The notes: generated by a model not told the origin, from the sequence alone. A stretch of 64,000 bases of DNA from JAPLVB01 sp964353635 (GCA_964353635.1 CAYGVS010000001.1:20337-84336); one strand, 5' to 3'; positions 42,005-51,604 are shown, counted from the first letter of the stretch. Program-made: numbers and translations.

Positions 42005-43189
42005 ATGTTCGAAACAACCAAACCAAAAAGGGATGTAGCCATTATCGGAGTCGGTTACACCAAGTTCGGCGAGCTCTGGGACAAGGGGCTCAGGGACTTG
42101 GTTGTGGAGGCAGGGGTCAAGGCAGTGGAGAACGCAGGCATATCAGGAAAGCAGCTGCAGCTCATAATAGGCGGCAACATGTCAGGAGGCCTTTTCGTCG
42201 GCCAGGAGCACACAGGAGCGCTTTTTGCTGACTATCTTGGCCTCAACCATATCCCCGCAATCAGGACAGAGGCTGCATGCGCCAGCTCCAGCGTCGGCCT
42301 CAGGGTGGGCTATCTTGCAGTGGCCTCAGGCCTTTATGATTTCGTGGCGGTTGGTGGAGCTGAGAAGATGACTGATGTCTACGGCCCCCATGCAACAACA
42401 GCCCTAGCGAGCGCGATGGACCAGGAAGGCGAGGCCTATTTCGGAGTCACGTTCCCAGGAGTTTACGCCCTGTTGGCCAACAGGCACATGCACGAGTTCG
42501 GAACCACGAGGGAGCAGATGGCAATGGTCGCTGTCAAAAACCATGAGAACGCCATGCACAACCCGATAGCGCATTTCCACAAGAAGATTACAGTGGAGGA
42601 TGTCATTGCTTCCCAGCTTGTAGCAGATCCACTCAGGCTTCTGGACTGCTCCCCGATAAGCGACGGGGCTGCGGCAGTGATACTGGCCCCTGCTGACAAA
42701 GCAAAGCAGTACACAGACTCTCCCATATACATAAAAGCCTCTGCTCAGGCTTCAGACACACTCAGCCTGTTCTCAAGAAGGGATATTTGCACCCTGGATG
42801 CCACTGTGCGGGCAGCAAGGCACGCGTACGAGCAGGCTAAGCTGGAGCCGAAGGACATAAACTTCGCAGAGGTCCATGACTGCTTCACGATTAACGAGCT
42901 TGTCGCCTATGAGGACCTTGGATTCTGCAAGAAAGGCGAAGGCGGGAAGTTCATGGAAAGCGGCCAAACCCTCATGGGAGGGAAGATACCTGTGAACACC
43001 TCAGGAGGGCTCAAAGGCAAGGGCCATCCTGTGGGAGCGACAGGCGTGGCGCAGATAGTCGAACTAGTCCACCAGCTCACTGGACAGGCTGGGAAGCGCC
43101 AGGTGCCAGGAGCAGAAATCGGCCTTGCGCATAATGTGGGAGGATCAGGCGCAACGGTCGCTATACACATCCTGTCTAACAAACTGTAG
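42005..43189 (+). CDS. Acetyl-CoA acetyltransferase (archaeal thiolase)
   Basis: 394 residues from ATG 42005, placed 4 bp after AGGAGAT; the longer frame from 41909 runs back into HMG-CoA synthase. Nucleophile region TEAACASSSVGLRVGY, and the C-terminal GLKGKGHPVGATG motif with the catalytic His; CxG is replaced by NVGGSG as in archaeal thiolases of this family. Makes acetoacetyl-CoA and passes it to the synthase. Confidence 0.93.
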   Translation: MFETTKPKRDVAIIGVGYTKFGELWDKGLRDLVVEAGVKAVENAGISGKQLQLIIGGNMSGGLFVGQEHTGALFADYLGLNHIPAIRTEAACASSSVGLRVGYLAVASGLYDFVAVGGAEKMTDVYGPHATTALASAMDQEGEAYFGVTFPGVYALLANRHMHEFGTTREQMAMVAVKNHENAMHNPIAHFHKKITVEDVIASQLVADPLRLLDCSPISDGAAAVILAPADKAKQYTDSPIYIKASAQASDTLSLFSRRDICTLDATVRAARHAYEQAKLEPKDINFAEVHDCFTINELVAYEDLGFCKKGEGGKFMESGQTLMGGKIPVNTSGGLKGKGHPVGATGVAQIVELVHQLTGQAGKRQVPGAEIGLAHNVGGSGATVAIHILSNKL

Positions 43190-43197
43190 GTGTTATT

Positions 43198-43599
43198 ATG
43201 CAAGAATACGCAGTGCCATTTCATTGGAGAAGGTTCAAGGAAAGATACACGCTGATCGGCTCTAAGTGCGGCCAATGCGGGAAATATTTCTACCCGAAAA
43301 GAACAATCTGCCCCTCATGCAGAAGAGGCGGGAAGATGCAGGACACAAAGCTGAGCGGAAAGGGCAAGGTCTTTGCATACACTGTAATCCGCGTCCCCCC
43401 ATCAGGCTTCAAGATATATGCGCCTTATGTTGTGGCCATAATAGAGCTGGAAGAGGGATGCAAGCTCGTTTCTCAGATAATTGACGTGGAGCCCGGGCAG
43501 GTGAAGATAGGCATGCCTGTTAAGACATGCTTCAGAAAGATCAGGGAAGACAATGACTCAGGCATAATCCTGTACGGGTTCAAGTTCAAGCTTGCTTAG
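43198..43599 (+). CDS. DUF35 zinc-ribbon/OB-fold protein of the thiolase-HMGS complex
   Basis: 133 residues. N-terminal zinc ribbon (CGQCGKYFYPKRTICPSC) and an OB fold (GKVFAYTVIRVPPSGFK). In methanogens the DUF35 protein bridges thiolase and HMG-CoA synthase so acetoacetyl-CoA is channelled. Third gene of the operon, 8 bp after thiolase. Confidence 0.92.
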   Translation: MQEYAVPFHWRRFKERYTLIGSKCGQCGKYFYPKRTICPSCRRGGKMQDTKLSGKGKVFAYTVIRVPPSGFKIYAPYVVAIIELEEGCKLVSQIIDVEPGQVKIGMPVKTCFRKIREDNDSGIILYGFKFKLA

Positions 43600-43608
43600 C
43601 TTTGGATA

Positions 43609-43809
43609 TCAATATAATAAACCAGTGATAAAAAATACAAACGCAGTAATTAAAAGAATAATTCCAAAAATTCTTTCAACAGAATTATTTAAATATTTTC
43701 TCGGAAATCCTTGAGTATAGGTAAATGGAATGAAAAATTTTGGGAATTTAATTATTAAAATTGATAAAACAATACCGAAAACTCCACTTATAATCAAACC
43801 TTGCTCCAT
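43609..43809 (-). CDS. Small two-helix membrane protein
   Basis: 66 residues, two hydrophobic helices (LIISGVFGIVLSILIIKF and IFGIILLITAFVFFITGLLY) joined by a basic loop. Not recognised. Its DNA is much richer in A and T than the genes around it. Real as far as composition and hydrophobic pattern go; no other support. Confidence 0.5.
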   Translation of the reverse strand: MEQGLIISGVFGIVLSILIIKFPKFFIPFTYTQGFPRKYLNNSVERIFGIILLITAFVFFITGLLY

Positions 43810-43844
43810 GTAAAATATTTCAAGGAAAGGATTAATATCTCTAC

Positions 43845-44918
43845 TTACGCCAAAAAATCCATGTCCATCCTGTTTATCGCTGGCCTGAGCAGCTCCAGCA
43901 TTTTGAGAGTCAGCCCAATCTCCGGGCCGTCCATCTTTTCAAATACCTTCCTTCCAAGCATCCCAGCCTGGACCTGCCTGCCAAACACTTTTTTCCACCC
44001 CCTTTCATATTGCGACAGAAATCCCTCTGAGAAATCATCCTTTTCGAAAGCACGAATAACCGTATTTGCGGCAATCCTTGCAGCTGTTAGGCCCCATATC
44101 ACCCCTCCTCCGCTCCAGGGCTTGCTCATGCCTGCCGCGTCTCCTACCAGAAGGGTGCGCTCAAAATAAGTCTTACTAGGGCCTAAAGGTATGAGCCCCG
44201 CCCTCCTCTCCCGGAATCTCTTCCCGAAAAAGGCTCCCAGTTCCATGAAATCGGCCTTTCCTGCAAACATACCATACTCCGTGGTGCGGCCTCTGGGTAT
44301 CTTCCAGAAGAAGCCGTCTGGGGCGGCTTTCTTGTCAATTATTATCTGCACATCCTTTGAGTAATCTTCCTCTGCGGTTATGCCTATCACACCCATCAGG
44401 AGCTTTTTCGGCCTGGAGCCAAAGCTTCTTGCCACTATGGAATTTGCGCCATCGCAGCCAATAAGCACATTCGCTTTGTATACGCTTTTATTGGTCTTTA
44501 CCAATACTCCCTCCTCCCCATTCCTTGCCTGAAGGTGTCCGCTGACACCTTCCCTCCATCGCACCCCCTCCACCCTCGTTCCCAGGCGTATGCAGCACAG
44601 CCCTTCAGCCAGCGAGGCGTCGAACCTGGAGCGGTCTATGATATAGGCCGCTGTGCCTGGCTTTCTTATCTTGAGTGAACAGCTACCTGAACTGATGACC
44701 GCGCCGGAGACCTTATGCTCAATCCATTCTGGGTCAAGCCTCATTAGCCTGTCCAGATTCTTGGATATAAGGCCTGAGCAATGGTTTGGCTTTCCAATCC
44801 CTTTGTGCTCCTCCAGAACCGCAATGTTCAAGCCCGAATCATCCAGGAGGCGCGCCATATAAAGCCCTGCAGGCCCCCCTCCGGCTATGATAGCATCCAA
44901 CCTTTCCATGCCAACCAT
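43845..44918 (-). CDS. Geranylgeranyl reductase family flavoprotein
   Basis: 357 residues. FAD-binding start AIIAGGGPAGLYMARLL, later LIGCDGANSIVARSF and LLVGDAAGMSKPWSGGG, as in archaeal geranylgeranyl reductases that saturate membrane lipids. Residues 123-130 (EGVSGHLQ) are coded by a perfect palindrome at 44531-44552. An ATG at 44909 is an alternative start. Complements the prenyl synthase and mevalonate genes of this window. Confidence 0.87.
   Translation of the reverse strand: MVGMERLDAIIAGGGPAGLYMARLLDDSGLNIAVLEEHKGIGKPNHCSGLISKNLDRLMRLDPEWIEHKVSGAVISSGSCSLKIRKPGTAAYIIDRSRFDASLAEGLCCIRLGTRVEGVRWREGVSGHLQARNGEEGVLVKTNKSVYKANVLIGCDGANSIVARSFGSRPKKLLMGVIGITAEEDYSKDVQIIIDKKAAPDGFFWKIPRGRTTEYGMFAGKADFMELGAFFGKRFRERRAGLIPLGPSKTYFERTLLVGDAAGMSKPWSGGGVIWGLTAARIAANTVIRAFEKDDFSEGFLSQYERGWKKVFGRQVQAGMLGRKVFEKMDGPEIGLTLKMLELLRPAINRMDMDFLA
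44531..44552. repeat. Palindromic element inside the geranylgeranyl reductase gene
   Basis: GAAGGTGTC, CGCT, GACACCTTC. Arms identical to those at 23225-23281 and 41971-41994, only the loop differs. It is translated as part of a variable loop of the reductase. Confidence 0.75.
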
Positions 44919-44964
44919 CCAGTAACATTTAAATGTATCCTTTAAGTATAAGGAAACAGCTTAT

Positions 44965-44995
44965 GGCCTCTTAAAAAAAGAGGCCTTTTATATAA
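44965..44995 (+). promoter_or_regulatory. Hairpin followed by the secF TATA box
   Basis: GGCCTCTT (44965-44972), loop of five A, AAGAGGCC (44978-44985), then TTTTATATAA (44986-44995), a good TATA element. The predicted transcript start is near 45016. The hairpin plus T-run also resembles a terminator. Confidence 0.45.
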
Positions 44996-45008
44996 CCAAA
45001 ATAACAAA

Positions 45009-45890
45009 ATGAGAGTGTTTCTCATGGATAAAACGAAGCATGAAGGAAAGGGTGTGAATTACAATCATCTTCTCATAATCTCAGTGGTACTTGTCATATT
45101 CTCAGTCGGGTTTCTAGTGTACGGCTATCTCCAGACAGGAGACTGGTTCATAAAGTCAATAGAGCTGAAGGGAGGAACGCTCATTAGCGTCTCGCCAGAT
45201 GGCCCGGTTTCCATCCAGGAGATCGAGAGCAGATTGTTGGACAAGTTCGGGCAGGCGACAGTGAGGGAGATATCAGGATTGAGCGGATATAGCATCTCGA
45301 TAGAAGTGGAGAGCAGCGTGAACTCCACGCTTGTATTTGACGAGCTGTCATCAATGGGGATAAGTACGACCAAATCATCAGTCGAAACCATAGACCCTGC
45401 CCTTGGCGAAAGCTTCTGGGCCCAGGCCCAGCTCGCAGTCATGTTGGCCTTCGTCTTCATGGCAGTGACAGTATTCATCATATTCAGAATATTTGTCCCC
45501 TCAACAGCAGTGATACTTGCAGCAGGTTGCGATATTATAGAGACTGTGGCGTTCATGCAGATATTCGGCATACAGCTCAGCCTTGCATCGCTGGCAGCCT
45601 TGCTCATGCTGATTGGTTACTCTGTTGACACAGACATCATCCTAACGACAAGGGTGCTAAGGATCAGGGAGCATACGATTGACGAGAGGATTAAATCCGC
45701 GATGAAGACCGGCCTGACGACCGCAGGGACCACAATAGGAGCCTTAACAGTATTGTATTTATCATCCGTATCTTTAGTATTGTCGCAGATAGCATCTGTC
45801 CTGCTCATAGGATTGATTTTCGACCTTGTGAACACATGGATTCAGAATGCAGCCATAATCAAATGGTATGCAGTAAGGAAGGGGCTTTGA
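45009..45890 (+). CDS. secF: Protein-export membrane protein SecF
   Basis: 293 residues. First membrane helix, then an exported P1-like head (IKSIELKGGTLISV), and five further helices containing TVFIIFRIFVPS, SLASLAALLMLIGYSVDTDIIL and LTTAGTTIGALTVL. With SecD it pulls translocated proteins outward. The TATA box at 44986-44995 would put the transcript start after this ATG, so ATG 45024 may be the true start. SecF comes before SecD here and is coupled to it by TGATG. Confidence 0.92.
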   Translation: MRVFLMDKTKHEGKGVNYNHLLIISVVLVIFSVGFLVYGYLQTGDWFIKSIELKGGTLISVSPDGPVSIQEIESRLLDKFGQATVREISGLSGYSISIEVESSVNSTLVFDELSSMGISTTKSSVETIDPALGESFWAQAQLAVMLAFVFMAVTVFIIFRIFVPSTAVILAAGCDIIETVAFMQIFGIQLSLASLAALLMLIGYSVDTDIILTTRVLRIREHTIDERIKSAMKTGLTTAGTTIGALTVLYLSSVSLVLSQIASVLLIGLIFDLVNTWIQNAAIIKWYAVRKGL

Positions 45891-47692
45891 TGCTCAAGTA
45901 CTGGAGGGTTTGGGTCTTGTTAGTCTTCCTTTTCGCATCAGTGCTAGCCATAGGCTTCAAGGCTTACCCATACGGACGGCATGCTGTAGAGATAACATAC
46001 ATCTCAGATATGTCACCTGCAAAAGGCATCCTTGAGCAGGGAATGCTTATAACCAGGATTAACGGCACTGAGATAAGCGACGCAAATGCATGGAACAGCC
46101 TTACTTCAGCCTTGCAGGGCAGAACAGTCACGCTTAGCGCGAATGGCAAGGACTATATATTCAATGTGAACGAGACTCTTGCGATAGAGGTGATGGACAT
46201 TGAAAGGTCCAACCTCGAGTTCGGCCTGGATTTGAAAGGAGGCACAAGGATTATCCTCAAGCCGGCTGTAGAGAATGTGACCAAGGAGGATATAACCCAG
46301 ACCATAGCCACGCTTCAGACGCGTGCCAACCTCTACGGCTTGAAGGAAATGAGGTTCTTTGCGACAACAGGGGTTGACGGGTCAAATTACATACTGATAG
46401 AGGCAGCAGGCGTGAGCAGGGGAATCGTAGATGACCTTCTCTCAAAGCAGGGCAACTTCGAGGCAAAGGTCTCGAAACCTGTTGAGCTGGTTGATGGAAA
46501 AGGCAACATACAGCTCGGGGAGAGGTTCCATCCAGTCTCATCCTACGGCAATGGAACTATACAGGTGGAGAAGCGTGATGTTGTCGAGAACGGCACCTTC
46601 TCTCTGGACGGCATCGAATTCCAGTTCATAAACCAGACGGGCAGCAGGCTGGATTTCATGGCAGATGTCTATTCAGGCAATGACATTGAGCTCGTTTACT
46701 CTGACCCCCAGCATTCAGGCATAAGGCAGCAAAGCAGCGGATATTCATTCTATTTCGTGGTCCTTGTTTCCGAGAAGGGAGCCCAGAGGTTCGCTGATGT
46801 GACTGCAGGGATACCCAGCAGGCTGGACCTGCAGACAGGCGAGAGGTATCTTGACTCGAAGATTTATCTTTACCTGGACGGCAATCTGGTCTCAGACCTG
46901 AATATAGGCTCTGAGCTTGGCGGTAAGATTTACCAGACTCCACAGATTCAAGGCTTCAGGAGTACCATGGATAGCGCCACAGAGGAGAAGCTGAAGCTGC
47001 AGACCATACTCCGCTCAGGAGCGATACCTACGACACTGAAGACCGTGTCCGTAGATATAATATCACCGACACTGGGTAATGACTTTTTCATATCCGTGGT
47101 TTACGCAAGCATTCTTGCGGGTGGCGCTGTGATGATTATAGTCTTTGTGAGATACAGGAAACTGAAGATTGCCCTGCCAATGGTGGCGATAAGCCTGTCT
47201 GAAGTTGTAATCATACTTGGTATCGCCTCCATTAACGACGCAATGATATGGACATCTGTGCTCATCATCGGCTTCATACTTATTGCCGTGTCCTGGTGGA
47301 AGAAGCACGAGATAGATATTTTCGCATGGATAGCAGTGGTTTTGATACCTCTCCTTGGCATGATGTCCTGGACCATAGACCTGGCGGCCATCGGCGGCAT
47401 AATCGCAGCAATCGGCACCAGCGTGGACCACCAGATAATTATAGCGGATGAAACCTTGATGAGAGCAGAGGAGAAAAGGGTTTACACTGTGAAGGACAAG
47501 ATAAAGCGCGCCTTCTTTATCATTTTCAGCTCTGCCTCAACGGTGATAGCTGCCATGATACCCTTGATGTCTATTGGGGTGGGCCTGATAAGAGGCTTCG
47601 CAATAACCACTATCGTGGGCGTTTTGGTGGGGATACTCATAACAAGGCCGGCCTATGCGAGGCTCATAGAGGCAACCATCAAGAAAGACTAG
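45890..47692 (+). CDS. secD: Protein-export membrane protein SecD with PDZ-like insertion
   Basis: 600 residues from ATG 45890, overlapping the secF stop as TGATG. After the first membrane helix (VWVLLVFLFASVLAIGF) comes a PDZ-like segment (SPAKGILEQGMLITRINGTE, residues about 44-95). Then follow the SecD signature LEFGLDLKGGTRI, the large exported head, and a five-helix membrane part with AAIGTSVDHQIIIADE. SecD normally has no PDZ-like piece between helix 1 and the DLKGG motif. Confidence 0.9.
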   Translation: MLKYWRVWVLLVFLFASVLAIGFKAYPYGRHAVEITYISDMSPAKGILEQGMLITRINGTEISDANAWNSLTSALQGRTVTLSANGKDYIFNVNETLAIEVMDIERSNLEFGLDLKGGTRIILKPAVENVTKEDITQTIATLQTRANLYGLKEMRFFATTGVDGSNYILIEAAGVSRGIVDDLLSKQGNFEAKVSKPVELVDGKGNIQLGERFHPVSSYGNGTIQVEKRDVVENGTFSLDGIEFQFINQTGSRLDFMADVYSGNDIELVYSDPQHSGIRQQSSGYSFYFVVLVSEKGAQRFADVTAGIPSRLDLQTGERYLDSKIYLYLDGNLVSDLNIGSELGGKIYQTPQIQGFRSTMDSATEEKLKLQTILRSGAIPTTLKTVSVDIISPTLGNDFFISVVYASILAGGAVMIIVFVRYRKLKIALPMVAISLSEVVIILGIASINDAMIWTSVLIIGFILIAVSWWKKHEIDIFAWIAVVLIPLLGMMSWTIDLAAIGGIIAAIGTSVDHQIIIADETLMRAEEKRVYTVKDKIKRAFFIIFSSASTVIAAMIPLMSIGVGLIRGFAITTIVGVLVGILITRPAYARLIEATIKKD

Positions 47693-47700
47693 CTGTTCTT

Positions 47701-50700
47701 TTATTCCTTCTTGGAATCAGCTGCGAACTGGTCGATATGAGTTTGGGGTTCTTTCTTATTCTTCTTACTTCTGAGTTTCCCCAAGAGCCCCTTTGGACTC
47801 TGGTCTTTGTAGTCGAAATTGTATGACCTTTCCTTCTTGTACCCTTCGCTGTAGTGGAATGTATCGTAATGCTTGTCGTCAGCAGGGTCAAGAATGCTCT
47901 TGACAAATGTGCCGGTGTTAGCGGAGGAAGGCTTTTTCCTCTTGAATAATCCCTTTATCCTTGAAGCAATGCCCGGCTTGCCTGAAGGCTGAGAGAATCC
48001 TTTCTGCGGAGTGCTGCCTGCACGTGAAGGATAGAACATGTAAACGAAGAACCCAACCAGGAACACCACAATAACTGCAATCGCAGCCCAGAGCCAGATG
48101 CTGCCTTGTGCACCAGGCGTTTGGCCAAAAGCTCCTCCTGTGACTTGAGTGGCGTTAAGGTCCTGGTTGATGCCATCGAGGCTGGCGTTGAGCTGCGAAA
48201 GAAGGGACTGAGCGTGAATGTAATCTTCAGAATCAATCGCCTCCTTCACCGAATCAGCGCTGGAATTGGCGCTGCTTATCATTTCCTCCAGGGATGCTAT
48301 GGCGCTTTCATTGTACTGCCCCGAGGATTTCATCTGGTTCAGCTGGGCGATTATCTGCAAAAGCGAAGCCAGTATCTCCTGGTATGAGGACTGTATAGAG
48401 ATTTTTGTCTCATTACTTGGGAGAACCATCACGCTGAAGCTTTTGCTGTCAGAATAACTTGTGCTTGAGGAGACGTAAGCCTTAAGCGTGCCTGAGAAGT
48501 TGCCTAATTTTACGCTGTCCGGAACGCTCAGATTCACAGTGAACTGGTAGCTTTCTCCTGCGTCCAATGCATAGCTGGCAGGGCTCACTATCGCTGTCAA
48601 AGAGCTTATCGAAACCTCCAGCTTTGCCGTGAAGCTCCGGCTGCCTGTGTTTTTGACAGTGACCTTGGACGTTACGTTACCTCCAGAGGCGCTCTCGAAA
48701 GTAGACTGGAAAGAGGTTATGTTGATGTTGTAGCTGCCAGCGGTGGCGATGCACACATGGTCCATGATTTCCCCGTCCGGGCAGGATATGGCCACGCACT
48801 TCTTGGTTGCGCTGCATGACTCGTTAGCATAGCAGGAGGAATCTGATGTGCAGCTCCTTAGGGTGGTTCCTGAGCCACCAGTGATTGTCGTGGTTCCTGA
48901 GGCTACGTTCATGATGGTCAGTGTGAAGGCAGGGCTGTTCTTATAGAAAGTTGTCACTACACCAGAATAATTGTAATTGCCTTGTGCCCTGATTGTAAAG
49001 CTGGTTAATGTGTTCTCAGTCACAGTGCCTGCTGTCATTGACGTAGAGCAAACCATGTACTCTCCCACACCAAGCATGTTGTTCCCAAAGGTTTTAGAGC
49101 ATCCGCTTATACTGCTAGATGTAAGCAAGGCATCGACATCATAAACAGCCAGAGTTACATTATATATATCCTCAGTTGCAGCCGTCCCGTTGTTGGACAC
49201 ATTGATTATAATCGACCTGGGGCTTCCCTCATTGACTGAAGAGGATGAGGCAGTTAGTGCAACGTAGAGCTTAGGCACAAGAAGATAATAATACGGGCTT
49301 CCTGTGCTGTTCCCAGAGTAAACATTTCCACTCTCATTATTCGAGATGCTAACTGTGATATTATGAGTTCCAGGAAGCGTATCAGAATCGTTTGCAGGCG
49401 AATATGATGTTATGTTGAACCAGTACACGCCTGAGGAAGCCATGGAATTGGTGAATGAGGCGCTAAGCACGCCATCATTTGATGTGAAAGAGTAGCCTCT
49501 CTGGATATCATATACAGTGAAGTTGTATTTTGTAAGGCCTGAAACAGCACTGCCGTTAGGATACAAGACAGAGACATTGACAGTCATGTTCCTGTTAGTG
49601 GATATGTTCACTCCGCTATAGCCAATGACGTTGAGAACAGTGACATTGTATCCCACGAAGACCGTCGTGTTGTAATAATTGTTCGCCTCGCTTGATTCTA
49701 TGACATTGTTTGATGCATCCACCAAGACAGAGAGATTGTGGAGGCCGTTGGTTATCACTGTCACGTTGCTGAAGCTGACACTGAAAGAAGTCCCGTTACC
49801 AAGGCTTGTATTCTCAACAATGATTCCGTTGATTTCAACACCATCCCAGAAAAGCTTGGCAGTCATGTTTACTGTGAAATTGAAGTGCCCTGTATTGTTC
49901 AGCGTTGCGGCATAGACTGTCACATTGCCCCCTGCGAACGGGTTAGACAGGCCGGTTGAGGTCCAGGAGACTGTAGACACCACCAGGTCTGGATAGAAGC
50001 CTGAATAGATGGAAACGCCGTTCTGGCCTGATGTGAAGTTCCATGTCGTGTCTGCGGAAGTCCCGTTCCAGTGATTCGCCATTATACACAGGGTGTAGAG
50101 CCCTGAAGTGCTGTTGGAGACGCTGAGAAGTAGTTGCTTGGTCTGGCCATAGCCGATTGTATAGGATGTCGCATTAAGCGTTCCGACTCCAGCAGTCTGG
50201 TTTGTCGAGCAGTTCACTACAGTGAAATTGTATGCTTCTGATCCGGAAACGCCATTATTGGTTACATTTATCGTATAATTCAGGTTCTGTATCGTGTTTG
50301 AAGATTGCTGGGTGGTTGCTGCAGCGAATGTAAGGGAGTATACAGCGGCAACAGTATATGTTATGTTGGTTGCGTTGGCAGCGTTCGAAGTGTCAGTCAC
50401 ATTGACTGTTATATTATAGCTGCCTCCCTCCTGTGGCGCAACCGCGCTGAACATGAAGCTAAAGGTTTCTCCTGTTCTGATGAGGCCTGAATAATTCGTC
50501 CAGTTAAGAGCCGAGTAGCTGAAATTGCTGAAGAACGAATTTGAAGCTGATGTTAAGTTGCTTCCGCTGGCAAAAGCGAAACCCCCCAGGTTCAGGTTGA
50601 CTTGGGTTATGTTGGCAGAAGCGTCCAAGTTCGTTATTGTTATATTGAAAGCAGCAGTTGACGAGATGTTGACCGTTGATTGCCCTGTGTTCTGCGCCAA

Positions 50701-50790
50701 GAAGTCAGCGGCCAAAGCCCCGGAAGAAAGGAAAACTGAGAAGCCTAGCACAAAAGCAGTAAACAGCAAAGCATCGAATGGCTTGTTCAT
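47701..50790 (-). CDS. Giant CARDB-type surface protein
   Basis: 1029 residues. Signal peptide (FTAFVLGFSVFLSSGALA), then serial beta-sandwich domains; one is a clear CARDB domain (HNLSVLVDASNNVIESSEAN). A small Cys module (CTSDSSCYANESCSATKKC) is followed by another beta domain, a helical stalk, one membrane helix (WLWAAIAVIVVFLVGFFVYM) and a basic cytoplasmic tail of about 90 residues. Very rich in Asn-x-Ser/Thr sequons. Probably a membrane-anchored cell-surface or S-layer protein, exported by Sec and N-glycosylated by STT3, both encoded beside it. Confidence 0.82.
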   Translation of the reverse strand: MNKPFDALLFTAFVLGFSVFLSSGALAADFLAQNTGQSTVNISSTAAFNITITNLDASANITQVNLNLGGFAFASGSNLTSASNSFFSNFSYSALNWTNYSGLIRTGETFSFMFSAVAPQEGGSYNITVNVTDTSNAANATNITYTVAAVYSLTFAAATTQQSSNTIQNLNYTINVTNNGVSGSEAYNFTVVNCSTNQTAGVGTLNATSYTIGYGQTKQLLLSVSNSTSGLYTLCIMANHWNGTSADTTWNFTSGQNGVSIYSGFYPDLVVSTVSWTSTGLSNPFAGGNVTVYAATLNNTGHFNFTVNMTAKLFWDGVEINGIIVENTSLGNGTSFSVSFSNVTVITNGLHNLSVLVDASNNVIESSEANNYYNTTVFVGYNVTVLNVIGYSGVNISTNRNMTVNVSVLYPNGSAVSGLTKYNFTVYDIQRGYSFTSNDGVLSASFTNSMASSGVYWFNITSYSPANDSDTLPGTHNITVSISNNESGNVYSGNSTGSPYYYLLVPKLYVALTASSSSVNEGSPRSIIINVSNNGTAATEDIYNVTLAVYDVDALLTSSSISGCSKTFGNNMLGVGEYMVCSTSMTAGTVTENTLTSFTIRAQGNYNYSGVVTTFYKNSPAFTLTIMNVASGTTTITGGSGTTLRSCTSDSSCYANESCSATKKCVAISCPDGEIMDHVCIATAGSYNINITSFQSTFESASGGNVTSKVTVKNTGSRSFTAKLEVSISSLTAIVSPASYALDAGESYQFTVNLSVPDSVKLGNFSGTLKAYVSSSTSYSDSKSFSVMVLPSNETKISIQSSYQEILASLLQIIAQLNQMKSSGQYNESAIASLEEMISSANSSADSVKEAIDSEDYIHAQSLLSQLNASLDGINQDLNATQVTGGAFGQTPGAQGSIWLWAAIAVIVVFLVGFFVYMFYPSRAGSTPQKGFSQPSGKPGIASRIKGLFKRKKPSSANTGTFVKSILDPADDKHYDTFHYSEGYKKERSYNFDYKDQSPKGLLGKLRSKKNKKEPQTHIDQFAADSKKE

Positions 50791-50913
50791 GGCGGTCCCA
50801 ACTATCCGAATTATATTATATTAACCCCGATTAATTATATATAGCTTATTCGCCCAAAGCTTGGTTTTGAGAAATCAGCATCATAATTTAAGCGCTCCAG
50901 CACAATTATAAGC

Positions 50914-51597
50914 ATGGACGAGATACTGGAGCCCCTCGTGAGCTTCTTCTGCCCCACAAACGATGCAGCCTCTGCATGCAGGGATTTCATAAGCAACCAC
51001 AGCCAGGTCATGCCGCCCATAGGCCCGCTGTTCTACTTCCTGCTTTTCCCGCTTGTATTCACAATACTTTTCATCTTCATACTTGCCGGCACCATCTTGC
51101 ATGGTAGCAAGCTCACTCTTGGCCTGAGGCTTCTCATAGGCATCTCAATGTTCATTTTCATAATCATAAGCGGCTGGTATCCCATCATGCTTTTCCTCTC
51201 TGAGGTCTGGTTCATACTGATAATCCTCCTGTTCGGGGCCTGGTACTTCCTTGGAAGCCACAGGGGATCTAGTGGGGAAAAAAGCGCAGGGAAGATGCCT
51301 GGGTTAGGAGGGGCGATGGGTATGATAATGACAAAAAAGCAGGAGCATGATGAGCTCAAGCTTGCGGAATCCTCGCTCCAGCTTGCCAGAACCAGACTAA
51401 TAGCAATAGAACAAGGAAAAGAGCCAAGACCGTCAGATGCCATGCAGCAGATTGAAGACTCATTGGTGTCAGCCACAGGAGCAATCAATCGGCTGTTGGC
51501 AGACCCTATTCATATGCATAAAGCAGCTCAACTTGAAAAAGAGAAGAATCGCCTATTAGAAGAAATAAAACATCGCAAAGCTTACCTAAAGAATTAG
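50914..51597 (+). CDS. Membrane protein with cytoplasmic coiled coil
   Basis: 227 residues, not recognised. Three membrane helices (LFYFLLFPLVFTILFIFILAG, LGLRLLIGISMFIFIIISG, VWFILIILLFGAWYFL), a Gly/Ser-rich linker, and an alpha-helical region (KKQEHDELKLAESSLQLA onward) ending in a basic helix. Followed 7 bp later by another membrane-protein gene; the two probably work together. Confidence 0.65.
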   Translation: MDEILEPLVSFFCPTNDAASACRDFISNHSQVMPPIGPLFYFLLFPLVFTILFIFILAGTILHGSKLTLGLRLLIGISMFIFIIISGWYPIMLFLSEVWFILIILLFGAWYFLGSHRGSSGEKSAGKMPGLGGAMGMIMTKKQEHDELKLAESSLQLARTRLIAIEQGKEPRPSDAMQQIEDSLVSATGAINRLLADPIHMHKAAQLEKEKNRLLEEIKHRKAYLKN

Positions 51598-51604
51598 TGA
51601 TATC

